This document shows positions 21,554 to 33,252 of a stretch of 64,000 nucleotides of DNA, in pieces. How positions within the stretch are numbered: the first letter of the stretch is position 1; every line of letters begins with the position of its first letter. The DNA lies in assembly GCA_020284085.1 (NCBI GenBank), contig JACEVL010000832.1, positions 62,001 through 126,000 of the forward strand, read 5' to 3'. Source of the stretch: Aporrectodea caliginosa. Lineage: Eukaryota; Annelida; Clitellata; Crassiclitellata; Lumbricidae. The notes under the pieces were generated by a model. The model did no database searches, was not told the DNA's origin, and worked only from the letters and a program-made list of their open reading frames with translations. Made by a program: the position numbers and the translations under genes.

Positions 21554-23062
21554 GTGGTAGATGATGCGTGTCCGGCTATCCATCCAGTGACAAGCGTTCG
21601 ATGTCACTGAAAGGCCCCGTGTTGCTTCTTCTCCTCCTCCTCCAAGATGAAAATTACCCAACGGTAGATATGAAGTCCATCCATCCTCATACCGTGACAA
21701 AGGCCAAGATGACGTGCACAGAAAGTATCGTCAAAACGATATGAAATCCACGGCAGAAACGAAGAATTATTTCTACACCCAAACTCAGCAACAGTAAATT
21801 CCATCATGTCAGAAATAACGATGATACAACTCTCCTCGTGATTCTCCATCCGCATAGTAACTGGCGTCAGATCTAGCGAATGTCAGTAAAAGTAGGACGA
21901 CGCTTCAGATATCGTTTACGAACAGATCCGTATAACAGAGAAAAATATTCGATAGTTAAACCTCTTTATATTATAGAGAAACATCAGCGAAAACCTTTTT
22001 ATCATTTCTTGTCTTATTTGATCGCATCTTTAGCCATCCGTCTTTGTAGCACAGGAAACACAGGAGACAGTTCGCATTGATACCACTTTCAATCGCTAGG
22101 GCGCTGAGCGACGCGCTAGAAACGACGGATTGCCGAGAAGTGTCTTTGGCGGCATTCGGTTTGCGAACGATGTACACAGAGCAGAGAGCGCTGAGCGCTG
22201 GTTAGTGGAGACAGAGAGAGACGACTGAGGCAGATTCAAGGCTTTCAGAGGACAGACGGACAGAGGTAAGACTTCTGTTTTGAATGCAAAGTCTAAGGAT
22301 CCAAATTCACTGATAAATAAAAAGGCTTTATAAAGTTTATATGTGCCTGATGGTGGGCTAACGGTAGATGGGGTGGAGGAATGGAGTTTTTCCGGATTCA
22401 TATGGAAGATAGTTCTAGAGGCGAGATAGAGCGTTGAATATGGATCGGTTAGAAAGTGAAAGGCGCTTTTGTTCCTAAGGATTAGGTTAAAATCTATTTA
22501 GAAGACAATGAACAGAAGTGGGATGTTTGAAGATATTATGGCGACGGTCAGGGGCGTCATTTTCAGGTTTTTCGGGGTAGGGTGGGTTACATGAACTTGG
22601 GTTTAGCGCCAACACCCTTTAGAATTAGAACACTGCAGTCAGTAATCTGTAAATCGAGCATCGGAAATAAACTTTTCTGCACGCGAAAAAACGATTCTGG
22701 TACGCAATGAATCATCATTAGTTTGAGTCGTTTCTTACTATGTTTAATTTTCTGCTGTCCTAGACTCCTAGTGACGAATAAGGATATTTTATTTAATCAA
22801 ATGCACTGACACACATATAAATAGTTGATTTTTCCATCCAATTGAGAGAAAATGCCCTCTGCCCTGCCACCCCGAATGACGTCTCTGCCATGGGTACGAA
22901 GTACGCTACCGAATGGTGGATATTTTACGAAGACGAATTGGGTTCGGAGTACTGAAGAGCTTAGTAAAAGAGCTTTGAAAAGAATACGTTGACGGATAAG
23001 AAAAAGAATAATGGTTGATTCGGGGTTTTTCCATAGTAACAAAATGTAAAAACACCCCCACC
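21554..23062. other. Intergenic, no recognisable gene
   Basis: Holds unassigned minus-strand frames of 83, 101 and 116 codons (21604-21855, 22096-22401, 22797-23147) with no domain recognised, and a GAGACAGAGAGAGAC tract near 22210. None is supported as a gene. Confidence 0.35.
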
Positions 23063-23180
23063 ACATAGGCGTAGCTACATTGAGGCACGAGGAGGCAGTT
23101 GCCTCCTCTTGCTTTCTTATATATATACTGGAACTTCTATTCACCAATGAACAAGTTGCCTCCTCTTGAATTTAAGTCTC
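23063..23180. mobile_element. hAT-type MITE, third copy of the 2867-3023 family
   Basis: It begins CATAGGCGTAGCTACATTGA and shares the AGTTGCCTCCTCTTG blocks and AAGTCTCGC near the right end. The extreme right TIR is missing or diverged. Confidence 0.7.
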
Positions 23181-23940
23181 GCAAATAAGACCGAAAAAGA
23201 TTGTTCCAGGAAACGGTGAATGATTCCGGGAAAGCACGACATGTTTGGAACAGGATTCCTACCCTTCACCTTTGGAAAGCAGAACCAGGCAAATATATAG
23301 CTCAACAGGTTGATCTCAGACACGATCATAGATATAATATGATAATTATATTAATTTTGTGACCATTTTTTTGACCGTTACGACTCTTAGAGAAATGAAA
23401 ATATTTAATTTAATTCTTCAGCAAAAGATGACGCACTATTTCTTGCACTTATATATAGTCCGATACACTAAGATACACTCAAGAGGTTTGGCAAGTTGGC
23501 TACAATTCTAAAACGAACGGTAACTGGCTTATCCAAAGCATGCATATTTATAACTTCTATGGCACCGTTGTCCTCCAATGCACAAGGCATCAACCGATGG
23601 CGCATCAAAACCAAGCCATAATCAAGTATGGCCTATAATTATAGCCTATACATATATGTAGGCCTATGTATATAATTATATGCATAGCATGATAGCCTAT
23701 GCTGTCTCCCATTTCGATCGCTCTCTTCTCTCTCTTTTATACACACACGTGTGCTCATAGCAATCGAAATAGGCTTGTTTAATATGAAACTATTAATACA
23801 ATCTAATCAGTCTCATATAACATAATTACATGCGCTATGCGGATATATATATATATATACGCATATAAAATATTCAGCCTTGACTTTAAATATTGAAGAT
23901 GCTAAGAAGCCTTTCTGCCTGCATGGCAACATCTAATGAC
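23181..23940. other. No recognisable gene
   Basis: AT-rich, with the 23555-23640 copy of the repeat at 14205-14300, a TAGGCCTA-rich palindromic stretch near 23640-23700 and a short (AT)n at 23845-23865. Confidence 0.4.
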
Positions 23941-23944
23941 CATG

Positions 23945-24105
23945 GAATGCTGGGAGGCATATAATAGTCGGGCGGTAGAGCCATCGATTGTCCGTGGCTG
24001 GATTCTGCAGGTAGTGCCAGACCCAAGCCTGGGAAAGGGAGGAGGGCGACGCCAATCATCTTTGTTATGATACAGTGTCGTTAAGCAGCAAAAAACCTCG
24101 TATGA
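23945..24105 (+). mobile_element. Degenerate tRNA-derived SINE
   Basis: A tRNA-like head (GGGCGGTAGAGCC) with a weak B box (GGCTGGATTCTG) is followed by CGACGCCAATCATC and the 3' end CAGTGTCGTTAAGCAGC plus A-rich tail. The 3' end matches the SINE at 4988-5200. Confidence 0.5.
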
Positions 24106-25380
24106 CGATGCATTTGGCATCAGTTATTCTGAGGAGGAAGTATACGTGTTGCTGCCTCTAGATTTACTCGGTTCTCTTCAATACAATACAACTGAAATTT
24201 GATAATGCCCCGTTACAAAGCCCAGAGGTGCACTCAGCACTAGCCTCATGATGTTAAATGCCATTACTAGCAGAACATTTGTCAGATGGCAACATTGCTC
24301 AGATAACTAGAAGAGTACAAACATGTATGTATGCATGCACGCACATATGCAGAAATGTATGTGTAAGTATATATGTATGAATGTATGTATGAATGTAATT
24401 CAATGATTGATGACGATGAGTTGAGAGATTACATCATTACACGAGGATCTGATACAGTGTATAATAATAGATTGAATTCAATTGAGCTTACAAGGTTTTC
24501 AGCTGTAGCACGGGGAATGCTTTAACAACAACGAGCATTGAAACCAAAGCCACAGATGCAAATAAGAAAAGAGATACATAGAATTCTAAGGCAAAATGTT
24601 TTCATTCAAAAGTCGTATGTATACCTTTGGAATTGCTTAGACGACAGCGTCGTTGTGTCTCAGTGGACGAAACTTTATTTTAAGAGACTATCGGGGGAAA
24701 TGTTTTCAGTGTGCAGACATTTCAATGGTTCTCAGATACATGGAAGTCTTTCAAACGAGTTTAAAAGCACCTGATATTGTGTTTTCTATAGGAAAAAGAA
24801 CCACGAAGTCAGTATGATAAATAAGCATGATAAATAGATTGGAGATGTGCCGAACAAGGATCCAAAAATGCTTATAGCCTTTGAAGACACTACAAAGGAT
24901 AGACAGAGAGGTAGATATGTGTATACAGTTGTATCAGGATATCTTTAGGCCTATAACCCCATTGCAAAACCTTGAAAAAGGTTTATTATTTCAGAAACGT
25001 TAGTCCATTACTAGAATGCTCTCGCTAATGAGGATGGTTTTATGCAGTGATCTGATCATCCTATAAATTATGACAAACTTCTGCATAAACCTGCCGTCTT
25101 GATGCAAAAGTTTTTAACCTGCTTGCAATTCTCTGCCGTCGAGTCTACTGGGTTTCGTTTGAATAGTATTCTGTTAAGAACGGTGACCGTGTCAATGTCA
25201 TGATCAATACATTCACGTCGGAGAAATGTCTCAGTGATGAAAGTCCAGATGATTTCCATAATATTTGCATCGCTCGTCAACAAAAATCTTCCTCTGTCAG
25301 ATCGAGTTTTCTCTGAGATGGGACGACCTACTGCTAAAATTTCTTCCGTCAAGTGTTTGACAGGACTCCAGTGCTTACCG
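24106..25380. other. Intergenic, no recognisable gene
   Basis: A GTATGTAT-type tract at 24320-24395. The rest is unique-looking sequence with frames under 95 codons. Confidence 0.4.
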
Positions 25381-25383
25381 TCT

Positions 25384-25830
25384 CACTCTTCGTCTGTCTG
25401 TCTGTTTGTCTGTCTTTTTGTCTGTTTGCCTCTCTGTCTGTTTGTCTCTCTCTCTTTCTTTTTGTCGGTTTGTCTCTCTGTCTATCTATCTGTCTGTATC
25501 TCTTTCTGCTTGTCCTTCTATCTTTCCTTCATCGTCTGTCTGTCTGTATTCATTCATTCATTCGGGAATTTATATAGCGCCCCTTCAAGGAAACTACTCA
25601 GAGGCGCTATTGCTGTCAGCTATTGCTGTATTGCTGTCTGCGTTTCTGTATTCCTATCTGTCTTTATGTCTGTCATCTGTCTTACTGTCTATCTTTCTGT
25701 TTGTCTTTCTGTTTGTCTCTCTGTCTATCGGTCTTTGAATCTGCCTGTCTGTCGTTCTGCTTGTCTCTCTTTATGTTTCTCTTTCTGTCTTTCTGCCAAT
25801 GTTTCTGTATTCTGGTCTGTCTGTCTGTGG
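25384..25830. repeat. (TCTG)n/(CTGT)n polypyrimidine arrays split by a LINE tail
   Basis: Two degenerate TCTGTCTG blocks (25384-25545 and 25630-25830) on either side of a LINE tail. Long Cys/Leu/Ser frames in three registers are artefacts of the 4-bp periodicity. Confidence 0.85.
25553..25618 (-). mobile_element. LINE/SINE 3' tail
   Basis: TTTATATAGCGCCCCTTCAA followed by AACTACTCAGAGGCGCT: the minus-strand version of the GCGC-hairpin tail, flanked by ATTCATTC. Confidence 0.75.
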
Positions 25831-26151
25831 TTGTTCAAACACATTTGTACCAATACACAGAAGGAACGGACTGCAGAGACGACTCACAGAGAGTGGTGGT
25901 AGGCTATAATTAGTGCATTTGCGATGCCTTTGTTTCGTTCTGTGACTTCATTAGTGCCGAATCCACAATACAATGCAGTCGATTAGTTTGTGCATCGGCG
26001 TAATTAACCTGTTCCATCTTCCACTGACCGATCGTTTGCTCAACCGCCAACGTCCCATTTAGTATTCACGAATCAACATTAGGTTCAGGAACACAATCCA
26101 TCTTGGCAACGCGGCTTCTGTCATGTATGCCATATTGCCAGGCTTAGAGAT

Positions 26152-26502
26152 CCGGTGTCCCGTGATATTCTATCCCCCTTAAAGCATATCCTCCCGGATG
26201 GAATAAACCAGTGTAGAGTATCCGGAGGGGGGATAAACCATTCTATTCTCCATCGTCATACGCATCATAATAGCCAAGACGAAAATCTAGTCAAAATCAC
26301 CAAAAACGAATTAAATTAGCCTAATTTCAGGTCTACGTACAAACTAAAGATTCGCAACTTAAATTTCTTTTATGTGTACAATAAATCCAAACATTGTGAC
26401 TGAATACACTTAGAAACCGCCAATGATGCAAACTCCACCGGACTCTCCATTTCGCTAAGGGGGAATACTCATTTAGGGGGATACTCTATTTCGTGACACC
26501 GG
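26152..26502. mobile_element. 351-bp MITE with TIR starting CCGGTGTC
   Basis: The left end CCGGTGTCCCGTGATATTC and the reverse complement of the right end, CCGGTGTCACGAAATAG, continue into matched TATCCCCCT blocks. No convincing target duplication is visible, so the superfamily is left open. It lies between intergenic sequence and a LINE remnant. Confidence 0.65.
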
Positions 26503-26539
26503 CGCAATCGGCTGACTTGACTGTATTATATTATGTGAA

Positions 26540-26740
26540 ACTCTGTTGTTTAATAATGATATGGGTCCCTGAAGGAAAAAGAAGAATTGGACGGCAATGG
26601 AAGAATTACCCTGAGGCCATCAGGGAAGACAGGAGGAGGTGTTTGGGGGATGTTGTGTGGCGGAGCTGGAAACCAATGGCTAAGATGCGTTGCCCATTGT
26701 GCAGACCTGAATGGGAAGGACTAAATGAGGTGTGGACAAC
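26540..26740 (+). pseudogene. LINE reverse transcriptase C-terminal remnant
   Basis: The frame reads VPEGKRRIGRQWKN, EDRRRCLGDVVWRSW, then AKMRCPLCRPEWEGLNEV. This is the pattern G+R-GR---W...W.....A-dR..WR that ends many RTE-like LINE proteins. It is 5'-truncated; the part up to about 26880 may be 3' UTR (TGAATAAACTTAAAAC). Confidence 0.55.
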
Positions 26741-26880
26741 GGACGGCCCACGGACCGGGTCCGACCTCTGGGGACCTTTGATCCGGCCCTTGACATATCT
26801 TTTATATTGGCTTTGTACCTGCACTTGGGAACCTTTTATCCGTTTTATGTAGTTTAAACACTGAATAAACTTAAAACATT

Positions 26881-27355
26881 TCGTTTTAAATACAGAGTGT
26901 AGGACTGCAGGTTTTAGGATTATTAGGTTTTCATTATAAAAATTATCTTTATTTACTTAAAAGGGTTATTCTACAATATTTAGTTTGAATAAAATTAATA
27001 TTGACTCATTTTCTGGGGCAAATGAAGCTGCAAAAACTAGTTCGCGACTGGCATAGGACCCTGAGCTACCCTTAAAATCTTAGGGCGTCCCTCTGTTAAA
27101 AGAAGTTGCCCATGCCTGGATTAAATACTAATTAGGCCTAAGCAATGATTGTAAATGGCCGTATATCAGAAATGACACATTTGAAGGAGCAAAACCTGAA
27201 ACACAAAGACCTTTTAAACCATAATCATCAATAACACATCCTTTCAGATAAATACATTTTTTGACAGTTTGTAATAGGACAACGAAAATAATTCACATCT
27301 CTGGATACAAAGGAAATTTGTCAGGAAAATCTGACAACATCAACAGATGATGTTA
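26881..27355. other. No recognisable gene
   Basis: AT-rich sequence without repeats or frames that I can assign. Confidence 0.4.
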
Positions 27356-27359
27356 AAGG

Positions 27360-27625
27360 CTGCAGTTTCTGTCTGTCTTTCTTTGTGCCTGTGTGTGTCT
27401 GTCTTTCCGTCTGTCTGTCTCTCCTTCTGTTTTTCCTTCTGTCTGGGTTTCTGTCTGTGTTTCTTTATGTCTGTCTCCCACTCTGTTTGTCTTTCTGGCT
27501 GTGTTTCTGTCTGTGTGTTTCTGTTTTTCTATCTTTCTTTATGTCTGTATGTGTCTGTCTCTCTGTCTTTCTATATGTCTATCTCTCTTTTTGTTTATCT
27601 GTGTTTCTGTCTATGTCTGTGTCTG
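27360..27625. repeat. (TCTG)n polypyrimidine array
   Basis: Degenerate TCTGTCTT/TCTGTGTT tetranucleotide array, the same class as 25384-25830. Overlapping Cys/Leu/Ser frames are artefacts. Confidence 0.85.
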
Positions 27626-27871
27626 CCGTACTCAAAGGAGTAAAAACGTTGCAAATGAAGAGACATTTTACTGTCTGTCTGGTCTGTCGATGGGCGACCA
27701 ACCGGTCGGCTGTTGAGGAATGTCCATCCGGCAGACGACCATTCATTCCCACAGGATATCATACATCGAACCTGGAACTCTGAATATATATTGTCAATTA
27801 TCCATGATGATACTCCATTGGTCTTTGGCAAGTGTAAGAAAACCCACAAATGGTGACTTACGCCGACATTC

Positions 27872-28325
27872 GATAATTAGCCATGTGATCACTAGCCATT
27901 CTATCATTAGTCATTTGATCATTAGCCATTTGATCACTAGCCATTCTATCATTAGTCATTTGATCATTAGCCATTTGATCACTAGCCATTCTATCATTAG
28001 TCATTTGATCATTAGCCATTTGATCACTAGCCATTCTATCATTAGTCATTTGATCATTAGCCATTCGATCACTAGCCATTCTATCATTAGTCATTTGATC
28101 ATTAGCCATTTGATCACTAGCCATTCTATCATTAGTCATTTGATCATTAGCCATTTGATCACTAGCCATTCTATCATTAGTCATTTGATCATTAGCCATT
28201 TGATCACTAGCCATTCTATCATTAGTCATTTGATCATTAGCCATTTGATCACTAGCCATTCTATCATTAGTCATTTGATCATTGATCATTAGCCATTCGA
28301 TCATTAGCCATTCGATCATTAGTCG
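27872..28325. repeat. 45-bp minisatellite (three 15-bp subunits)
   Basis: Each unit is three variants of (T)ATCAnTAGnCATT: ACTAGCCATTC, ATTAGTCATTTG and ATTAGCCATTTG. About eight near-identical 45-bp units follow a partial start. Because 45 is a multiple of 3 and no subunit carries a stop in one frame on each strand, both strands stay open (ISHLI-like and ANDQMTNDRM-like readings). Confidence 0.95.
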
Positions 28326-28599
28326 CATATGGATGGATTATGCTTTCTCTTAGCAGTCTTTGCTTACTTTGACTTGAGAAGCGCCCTTGGATGTTATAAA
28401 ATTAGAACTTGGACAGCATTAGAGACATATCAAGCAACAAAAGCTATAGCTACGCTGTATGTATTTTTGCATACTTACATACGTAAGTGCATGAATGCAT
28501 ACATACAATTTAAGAACTTTTTTTATCTTTTCTTTCTTTGGCGCCAAAGTATTAATCCTCAAAGCATGCATACATAATGCATGCACAGGTGAATACACA

Positions 28600-28665
28600 C
28601 ATTCTCATTCATTCATTCAAAAATTTATATTGCGCCCCTTCACGGTGACTACTCAGAAGTAGGCA
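28600..28665 (-). mobile_element. LINE/SINE 3' tail fragment
   Basis: An ATTCATTCATTC tail, then TTTATATTGCGCCCCTTCA and GACTACTCAGAAG: a diverged copy of the GCGC-hairpin tail. Confidence 0.6.
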
Positions 28666-28669
28666 TATG

Positions 28670-29240
28670 TGTGTATATGTGTACATACATACATACAAAT
28701 ACACATACTTGTATACATAAATATATGCTATAGGCTATACATATAAAATAAGTACATACTATAATTATAGATGCATAAAATAGGTTAACATACATACATG
28801 CTTGCATACATGGAAACAAAAGTTATTACATAGGCCTAATACATAATTATGTCATACACACATACATGCATATTGAAGATATACATAAGTACAAGCATGC
28901 ACACATGCATACAAACACACATACATACATAGACACGAAAACATGGTTATGTGACCTAGGCTAGTATTATGGATTTATATATACAAGTATATAATGTATA
29001 TATTGGATATATATTATATATTAAATTGTCAAAGGAAGCGAACGACGTCAAAGAATGCGATGCAATATATCGCGTCATCGATCGATTGAATTCAACGTGT
29101 GTGTGTGTGTGTGTGTGTGTGAGTGACGTGTGCGTGTGTGTGAGACACTGAGAGCACTTATTCCTTTCCATATATTATATATATGCATGTATATGTATAC
29201 TATACATATACGTATATATACATGTATGTATACATGGACG
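28670..29240. repeat. (TACA)n, (TA)n and (GT)n microsatellite-rich segment
   Basis: Degenerate ACATACAT tracts at 28680-28930, a (GT) run at 29098-29121 and TATA-rich palindromic tracts at 29170-29235. No gene is evident. Confidence 0.7.
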
Positions 29241-29384
29241 CACTGAGACACTACGTCTTCGAAGAAGTAAACGGGTTGAGCGACGATAGACGTAGATTGC
29301 GCCTCAGAACATATAGACCATCACAATCCTGCACGTAGTTGAACAACACAGGCGCCCAATAAATGATCAATAGCCGTATACCTG

Positions 29385-30140
29385 TTGGCATGTATCTATG
29401 TGCTGCAGTATGCGTCCATGTGCTGCAGTATGTATCTATGTGCTGCAGTATGTATCTATGTGCTGCAGTATGTATCCATGTGCTGCAGTATGTATAATAT
29501 TTTGTATCTATGTGCTGCAGTATGTATCCATGTGCTGCAGTATGTATCCATGTGCTGCAGTATGTATCTATATTTTGTATCTATGTGCTGCAGTATGTCC
29601 ATGTGCTGCAGTACGTATCTATGTGCTGCAGACTGCAGTATGTATCTATGTGCTGCAGTATGTATATTATGTGCTGCAGTATGTATCCATGTGCTGCAGG
29701 ATGTATCTATGTGCTGCAGTATGTATCCATGTGCTGCAGTATGTATCTATGTGCTGCAGTATGTATCCATGTGCTGCAGTATGTATCCATGTGCTGCAGT
29801 ATGTATCTATGTGCTGCAGTATGTATCTATGTGCTGCAGTATGTATCTATGTGCTGCGGTATGTATCTATGTGCTGCAGTATGTATCCATGTGCTGCAGT
29901 ATGTATCTATGTGCTGCAGTATGTATCTATGTGCTGCAGTATGTATCTATGTGCTGCAGTATGCGTCCATGTGCTGCAGTATGTATCTATGTGCTGCAGT
30001 ATGCGTCCATGTGCTGCAGTATGTATCTATGTGCTGCAGTATGTATCTATGTGCTGCAGTATGTATCTATGTGCTGCAGTATGTATCCATCTGCTGCAGT
30101 ATGTATCTATGTGCTGCAGTATGTGTCCATGTGTTGGTTT
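29385..30140. repeat. 20-bp minisatellite TGTATCTATGTGCTGCAGTA
   Basis: About 35 copies with a C/T alternation (TATCTATG versus TATCCATG) and a few length variants near 29490-29640. A 20-bp unit shifts frame at each repeat, and no stop appears in any plus frame, so three long overlapping Cys/Met/Tyr-rich frames arise. Each unit contains a PstI-type CTGCAG palindrome. Confidence 0.95.
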
Positions 30141-30185
30141 TAGGGCTGGTAGGCTTACTGCATTAAAAAACTTAATCGATTGATC
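30141..30185. repeat. ~45-bp direct repeat, first copy (hAT-end-like)
   Basis: It begins TAGGGCTGGTAGGCTTACTG and ends ATTAAAAAACTTAATCGATT. The second copy is at 30485-30528. The TAGGGCTG start resembles the TIR of the hAT MITE at 34966, so these may be broken MITE ends. Confidence 0.5.
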
Positions 30186-30513
30186 TTCTGAAATTTAACT
30201 TGCTGAGTAATCGATTAAATTCGATCAGTAGTGTAGCCAGAAAACAATTGGCGGGGGGATCTTCAAATTTAAAGGGTTCCATTGGACATGGTCACAAAAG
30301 TTAAGTTTTTGTATTTCGCATATAAAAGCATATAGGCCTAAAAATTATATTTTCGCCAATTTATTTATGGGGGTAGGGGTTGAACCCGTACCCCTAAATA
30401 CGCTCATGAATTCGATTAACAACATCATTCTCGGTCTTCCTCTTGTCTTCTATCCCTCCATTCTTCCCTCAATTATAATTGTTGGAAGGCTGGTAGCTTA
30501 CTAATTAAAAAAC

Positions 30514-30900
30514 TTAATCGATTGATCCCTCATGATGTGGCCCAACCATTTTTCTCTGTCGGCTTCTGATTATTCCTATCAGGGATCTTATTTCGTTCAC
30601 CATTTGTAGTATCTCTTCATTTGTCCTGCGTTCCGCCCAGCTGACTCTTTCCATCCTTCGCCATATCCACATCTCGAAGGCCTCTAATCTTCTGAATAAT
30701 ATGTCTTCTTTCCTCACAGTCCATGTCTCCGAGCCGTATAGCACCACACTCCATATCATAGACTTGATAATTCGTTTCTTCAGATTCTTATTTAGCTTTA
30801 CTCTCATTAATTCCTTTCTTTTATAGAAGGCATCTTTTCCCATAGCTATTCTTCTCCTTATTTCTACATGACACTTTCTATTTCTACATGGCATCATTTG
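30514..30900 (-). pseudogene. RTE/craft-like LINE reverse transcriptase C-terminal fragment
   Basis: The minus-strand frame reads RRRIAMGKDAFYKRKELM, IIKSMIWSVVLYGSETWTVR, RLEAFEMWIWRRMERVSW, RRTNEEILQMVNE and IIRSRQRKMVGPHHEGSI. This is the C-terminal region of a widespread LINE reverse-transcriptase family annotated in many animals as craft- or RTE-like. Upstream sequence (30900 and beyond) keeps only decayed coding. Non-functional. Confidence 0.85.
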
Positions 30901-31069
30901 TGATCATACTTCCTAAGGTAAAAGAATTTTCCAATTTGTCTTTATTCCAGTTCCTTTCCATCTATAGTCTTATGATCGAAATTACTGTTGCAAAATACCA
31001 ACTTTTCATTTGGGTTTTTCCACCTCTGGTGCTGGTGTGTATGCGCTGGTATTTATGTGCAACATGTGC

Positions 31070-31500
31070 GTAAGTTCTGGTATTCGTTTGTATGATTGAC
31101 TGTTGTTCATATTTCTTTTTAATGCTGTTCCATTCCTTGTCTGAATCGTTGATGCCAACCGCCGTCTCCTTCTCAGACTCTGTTGGTATAGCCTATATGT
31201 TCTGTCTGGCGTCAATACATCATCGCTGCCTTCTCAATCCCTCTTGATACCCCGAAGGCCCTGCCATGGCATCTTCATCCGGCGGCTGTCGGCCCGTCAC
31301 CCTCCCCTCATGCATTCACGCCCACATCCCTCTTCCCTCCCTCTTCCCTCGAATGTCTTCCTGTCACGATTCCCAGCCACATAGTATCAGACTCTCACGA
31401 AACTGTTGGTCGTCGTCCAACCGTCGTTTCTGAATAAAAGCCTCCGTATCTGTGGAGAAAAGCAGTCAGATGTGATGAGGCTCATGCCCTGCCCTGCATA
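31070..31500. other. Unassigned sequence upstream of the LINE fragment
   Basis: May be decayed LINE on the minus strand up to about 31210. A C/T-rich stretch (31240-31400) contains AATAAAAGCC near 31431. Nothing further is supported. Confidence 0.3.
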
Positions 31501-31553
31501 CGAACGTCTGGACGTTTCATGATGGCCGCTCATATGCTTCCCTTACGTTGCCA

Positions 31554-31555
<2 letters not shown>

Positions 31556-31618
<63 letters not shown>
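31556..31618. repeat. (AT)n microsatellite
   Basis: Pure alternating AT of about 60 bp. A second one at 32424-32481 lies in a duplicated context (CATATGCTTCC word before, TAGACATTGACATATAT after). Confidence 0.95.
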
Positions 31619-31619
<1 letters not shown>

Positions 31620-31884
31620 CACGAAACAGACACACATATATATGAATTTTGGCATGAAACAGACACGCACACACACACATATATCATATATGTATTTTAA
31701 GTTAATTCATATAGATATATATTTGAATTCACATAAAATGCATATAGACCTACATTATATATATATATATACATATATATATACATATCATATATATATA
31801 ATATAAATATAGACATTGACATATATAAGACTTATATGTACGTATTGAATGTTTCCTGCATGCTGTCATCTCATATGCTTCCAT

Positions 31885-32370
31885 TAGGGATGAGCCGATT
31901 GGCATTTCTTTTACCGATTTCCGATTCCGGATAGTTGGCCTGCTATTTTCGCCGATTCCGATTCCGATCCGAACAGTTAATAAAACAGAAATGAAAACAA
32001 AATCGCTAGATGTAGGCCTAATTCCACTGAAAGTTTTGCACTGAACTATTTAAAAGAAATTAACATTTGAAAGTCTGAAACCGCGTGGCATAAGAAAAAA
32101 GCCTGACTGTCCGCCATTTTGTTGACACGTCGAGTAACAATTTTATTATTTATACAGACTTCCAATTAATTAAAGATTAAAGATTACTGCAGGAGCTCGC
32201 CAAAACAGGTTACTATTTCTGTATTAATGAAAAAAGAAATTGCCTTTTGGTAAAAATATTACTTTTTTGGTATTTGGATCGGTAGTCCTGGGATCGCCGA
32301 TTCCGATTAATGCCGATTAGTGCAAAATCCGGCCGGATCCGATTTCCGAACGGATAATCGGCTCATCCTA
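31885..32370. mobile_element. 486-bp hAT-like MITE with perfect 8-bp TSD
   Basis: The left end TAGGGATGAGCCGATTGG and the reverse complement of the right end, TAGGATGAGCCGATTATC, form TIRs. Flanking octamers are both GCTTCCAT (31877-31884, 32371-32378). CCGATTCCGATT words are reiterated near both ends. It is inserted within a local tandem duplication that has an (AT)n in each unit. No coding capacity. Confidence 0.85.
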
Positions 32371-32420
32371 GCTTCCATTATGATGCCAGAACGCATATGC
32401 ATGTATATATAATATATACA

Positions 32421-32423
<3 letters not shown>

Positions 32424-32481
<58 letters not shown>
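32424..32481. repeat. (AT)n microsatellite
   Basis: Pure alternating AT, partner of 31556-31618. Confidence 0.95.
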
Positions 32482-32486
<5 letters not shown>

Positions 32487-32624
32487 TTGACATATATATT
32501 GACATAAAATGCATATGGACCGACATGCATATTTAATGTTGCCTGCTGTCCTCTCATATGCTTCCATTATGATTCCAATATGTACAAATATATGCATTTC
32601 ATATATCTGCCGAAAGACACACAT

Positions 32625-32800
32625 CAGGCGGAGAGAGAGTTTGGTGGCAGAACTCACTGCGAAAGAGACTAAGACTAACCGAGAGAAGGGACAAGGAGGA
32701 ATGGAGGGAGCGGAAGGGAGTGGACATATGAAAAGAGGCCAGGAATGGAGGGAGGGAGAGGAAGGGAGAGGAGAATAGGGAGAGAGACATATGAAAAGAG
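32625..32800. repeat. Purine-rich (GGGA/GAGA) tract
   Basis: GGAGGGAGAGGAAGGGAGAGG-like repeats at 32690-32790. The Leu/Ser-rich minus-strand reading is an artefact. Confidence 0.6.
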
Positions 32801-33177
32801 AAAGCCAGGGTAACAAACGGTTATCTAAGTAAGTGCCGTTCGCGTCAATGGTCTAAAAGCATTGCGGAGGACATGCAGTATGTACCAATCGGGCGAGAAC
32901 TGTCTTGGAAGGAGTCTCCATCTAACCGTGGTGGACACAGCATTTACCTCAAGAAAGCCATACAGAAATAACAAGTGACATGTTATATTATATAGCGCAT
33001 GTGTGTGTGACGTATAGGTTATGCAGCAACAATGATGATGATGATATATATATTTTCGTTTATTGAAAAACAAGTTGTCATACTGCAACGAGGTACAGGC
33101 ATTGAGAATTTAACCAAAGAAAAACACGCTAAACAACGTTTTAAGGAAAACAGCGTGTAGGCATGGCGATGATGATT

Positions 33178-33178
33178 C

Positions 33179-33251
<73 letters not shown>

Positions 33252-33252
33252 A
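33178..33252. repeat. (GAT)n/(ATG)n microsatellite
   Basis: About 24 GAT triplets followed by AATAATAAT. Confidence 0.95.

Noticed and set aside
25353..25913. Cys/Leu/Ser-rich frames resembling membrane proteins
   Set aside because: Translations of (TCTG)n arrays; the same applies at 27347-27783, 52385-52663, 53544-54302 and 54360-54754.
27872..28325. CRISPR-like regular repeat array
   Set aside because: Units are contiguous with no unique spacers, and the context is eukaryotic.
27720..28328. Ser/Ile/His-rich plus-strand and Asp/Met/Asn-rich minus-strand proteins
   Set aside because: Both are translations of the 45-bp satellite.
29385..30183. Three overlapping frames of 218-261 codons, Cys/Met/Tyr-rich
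   Set aside because: Produced by a stop-less 20-bp tandem repeat; identical peptide pattern in every frame.
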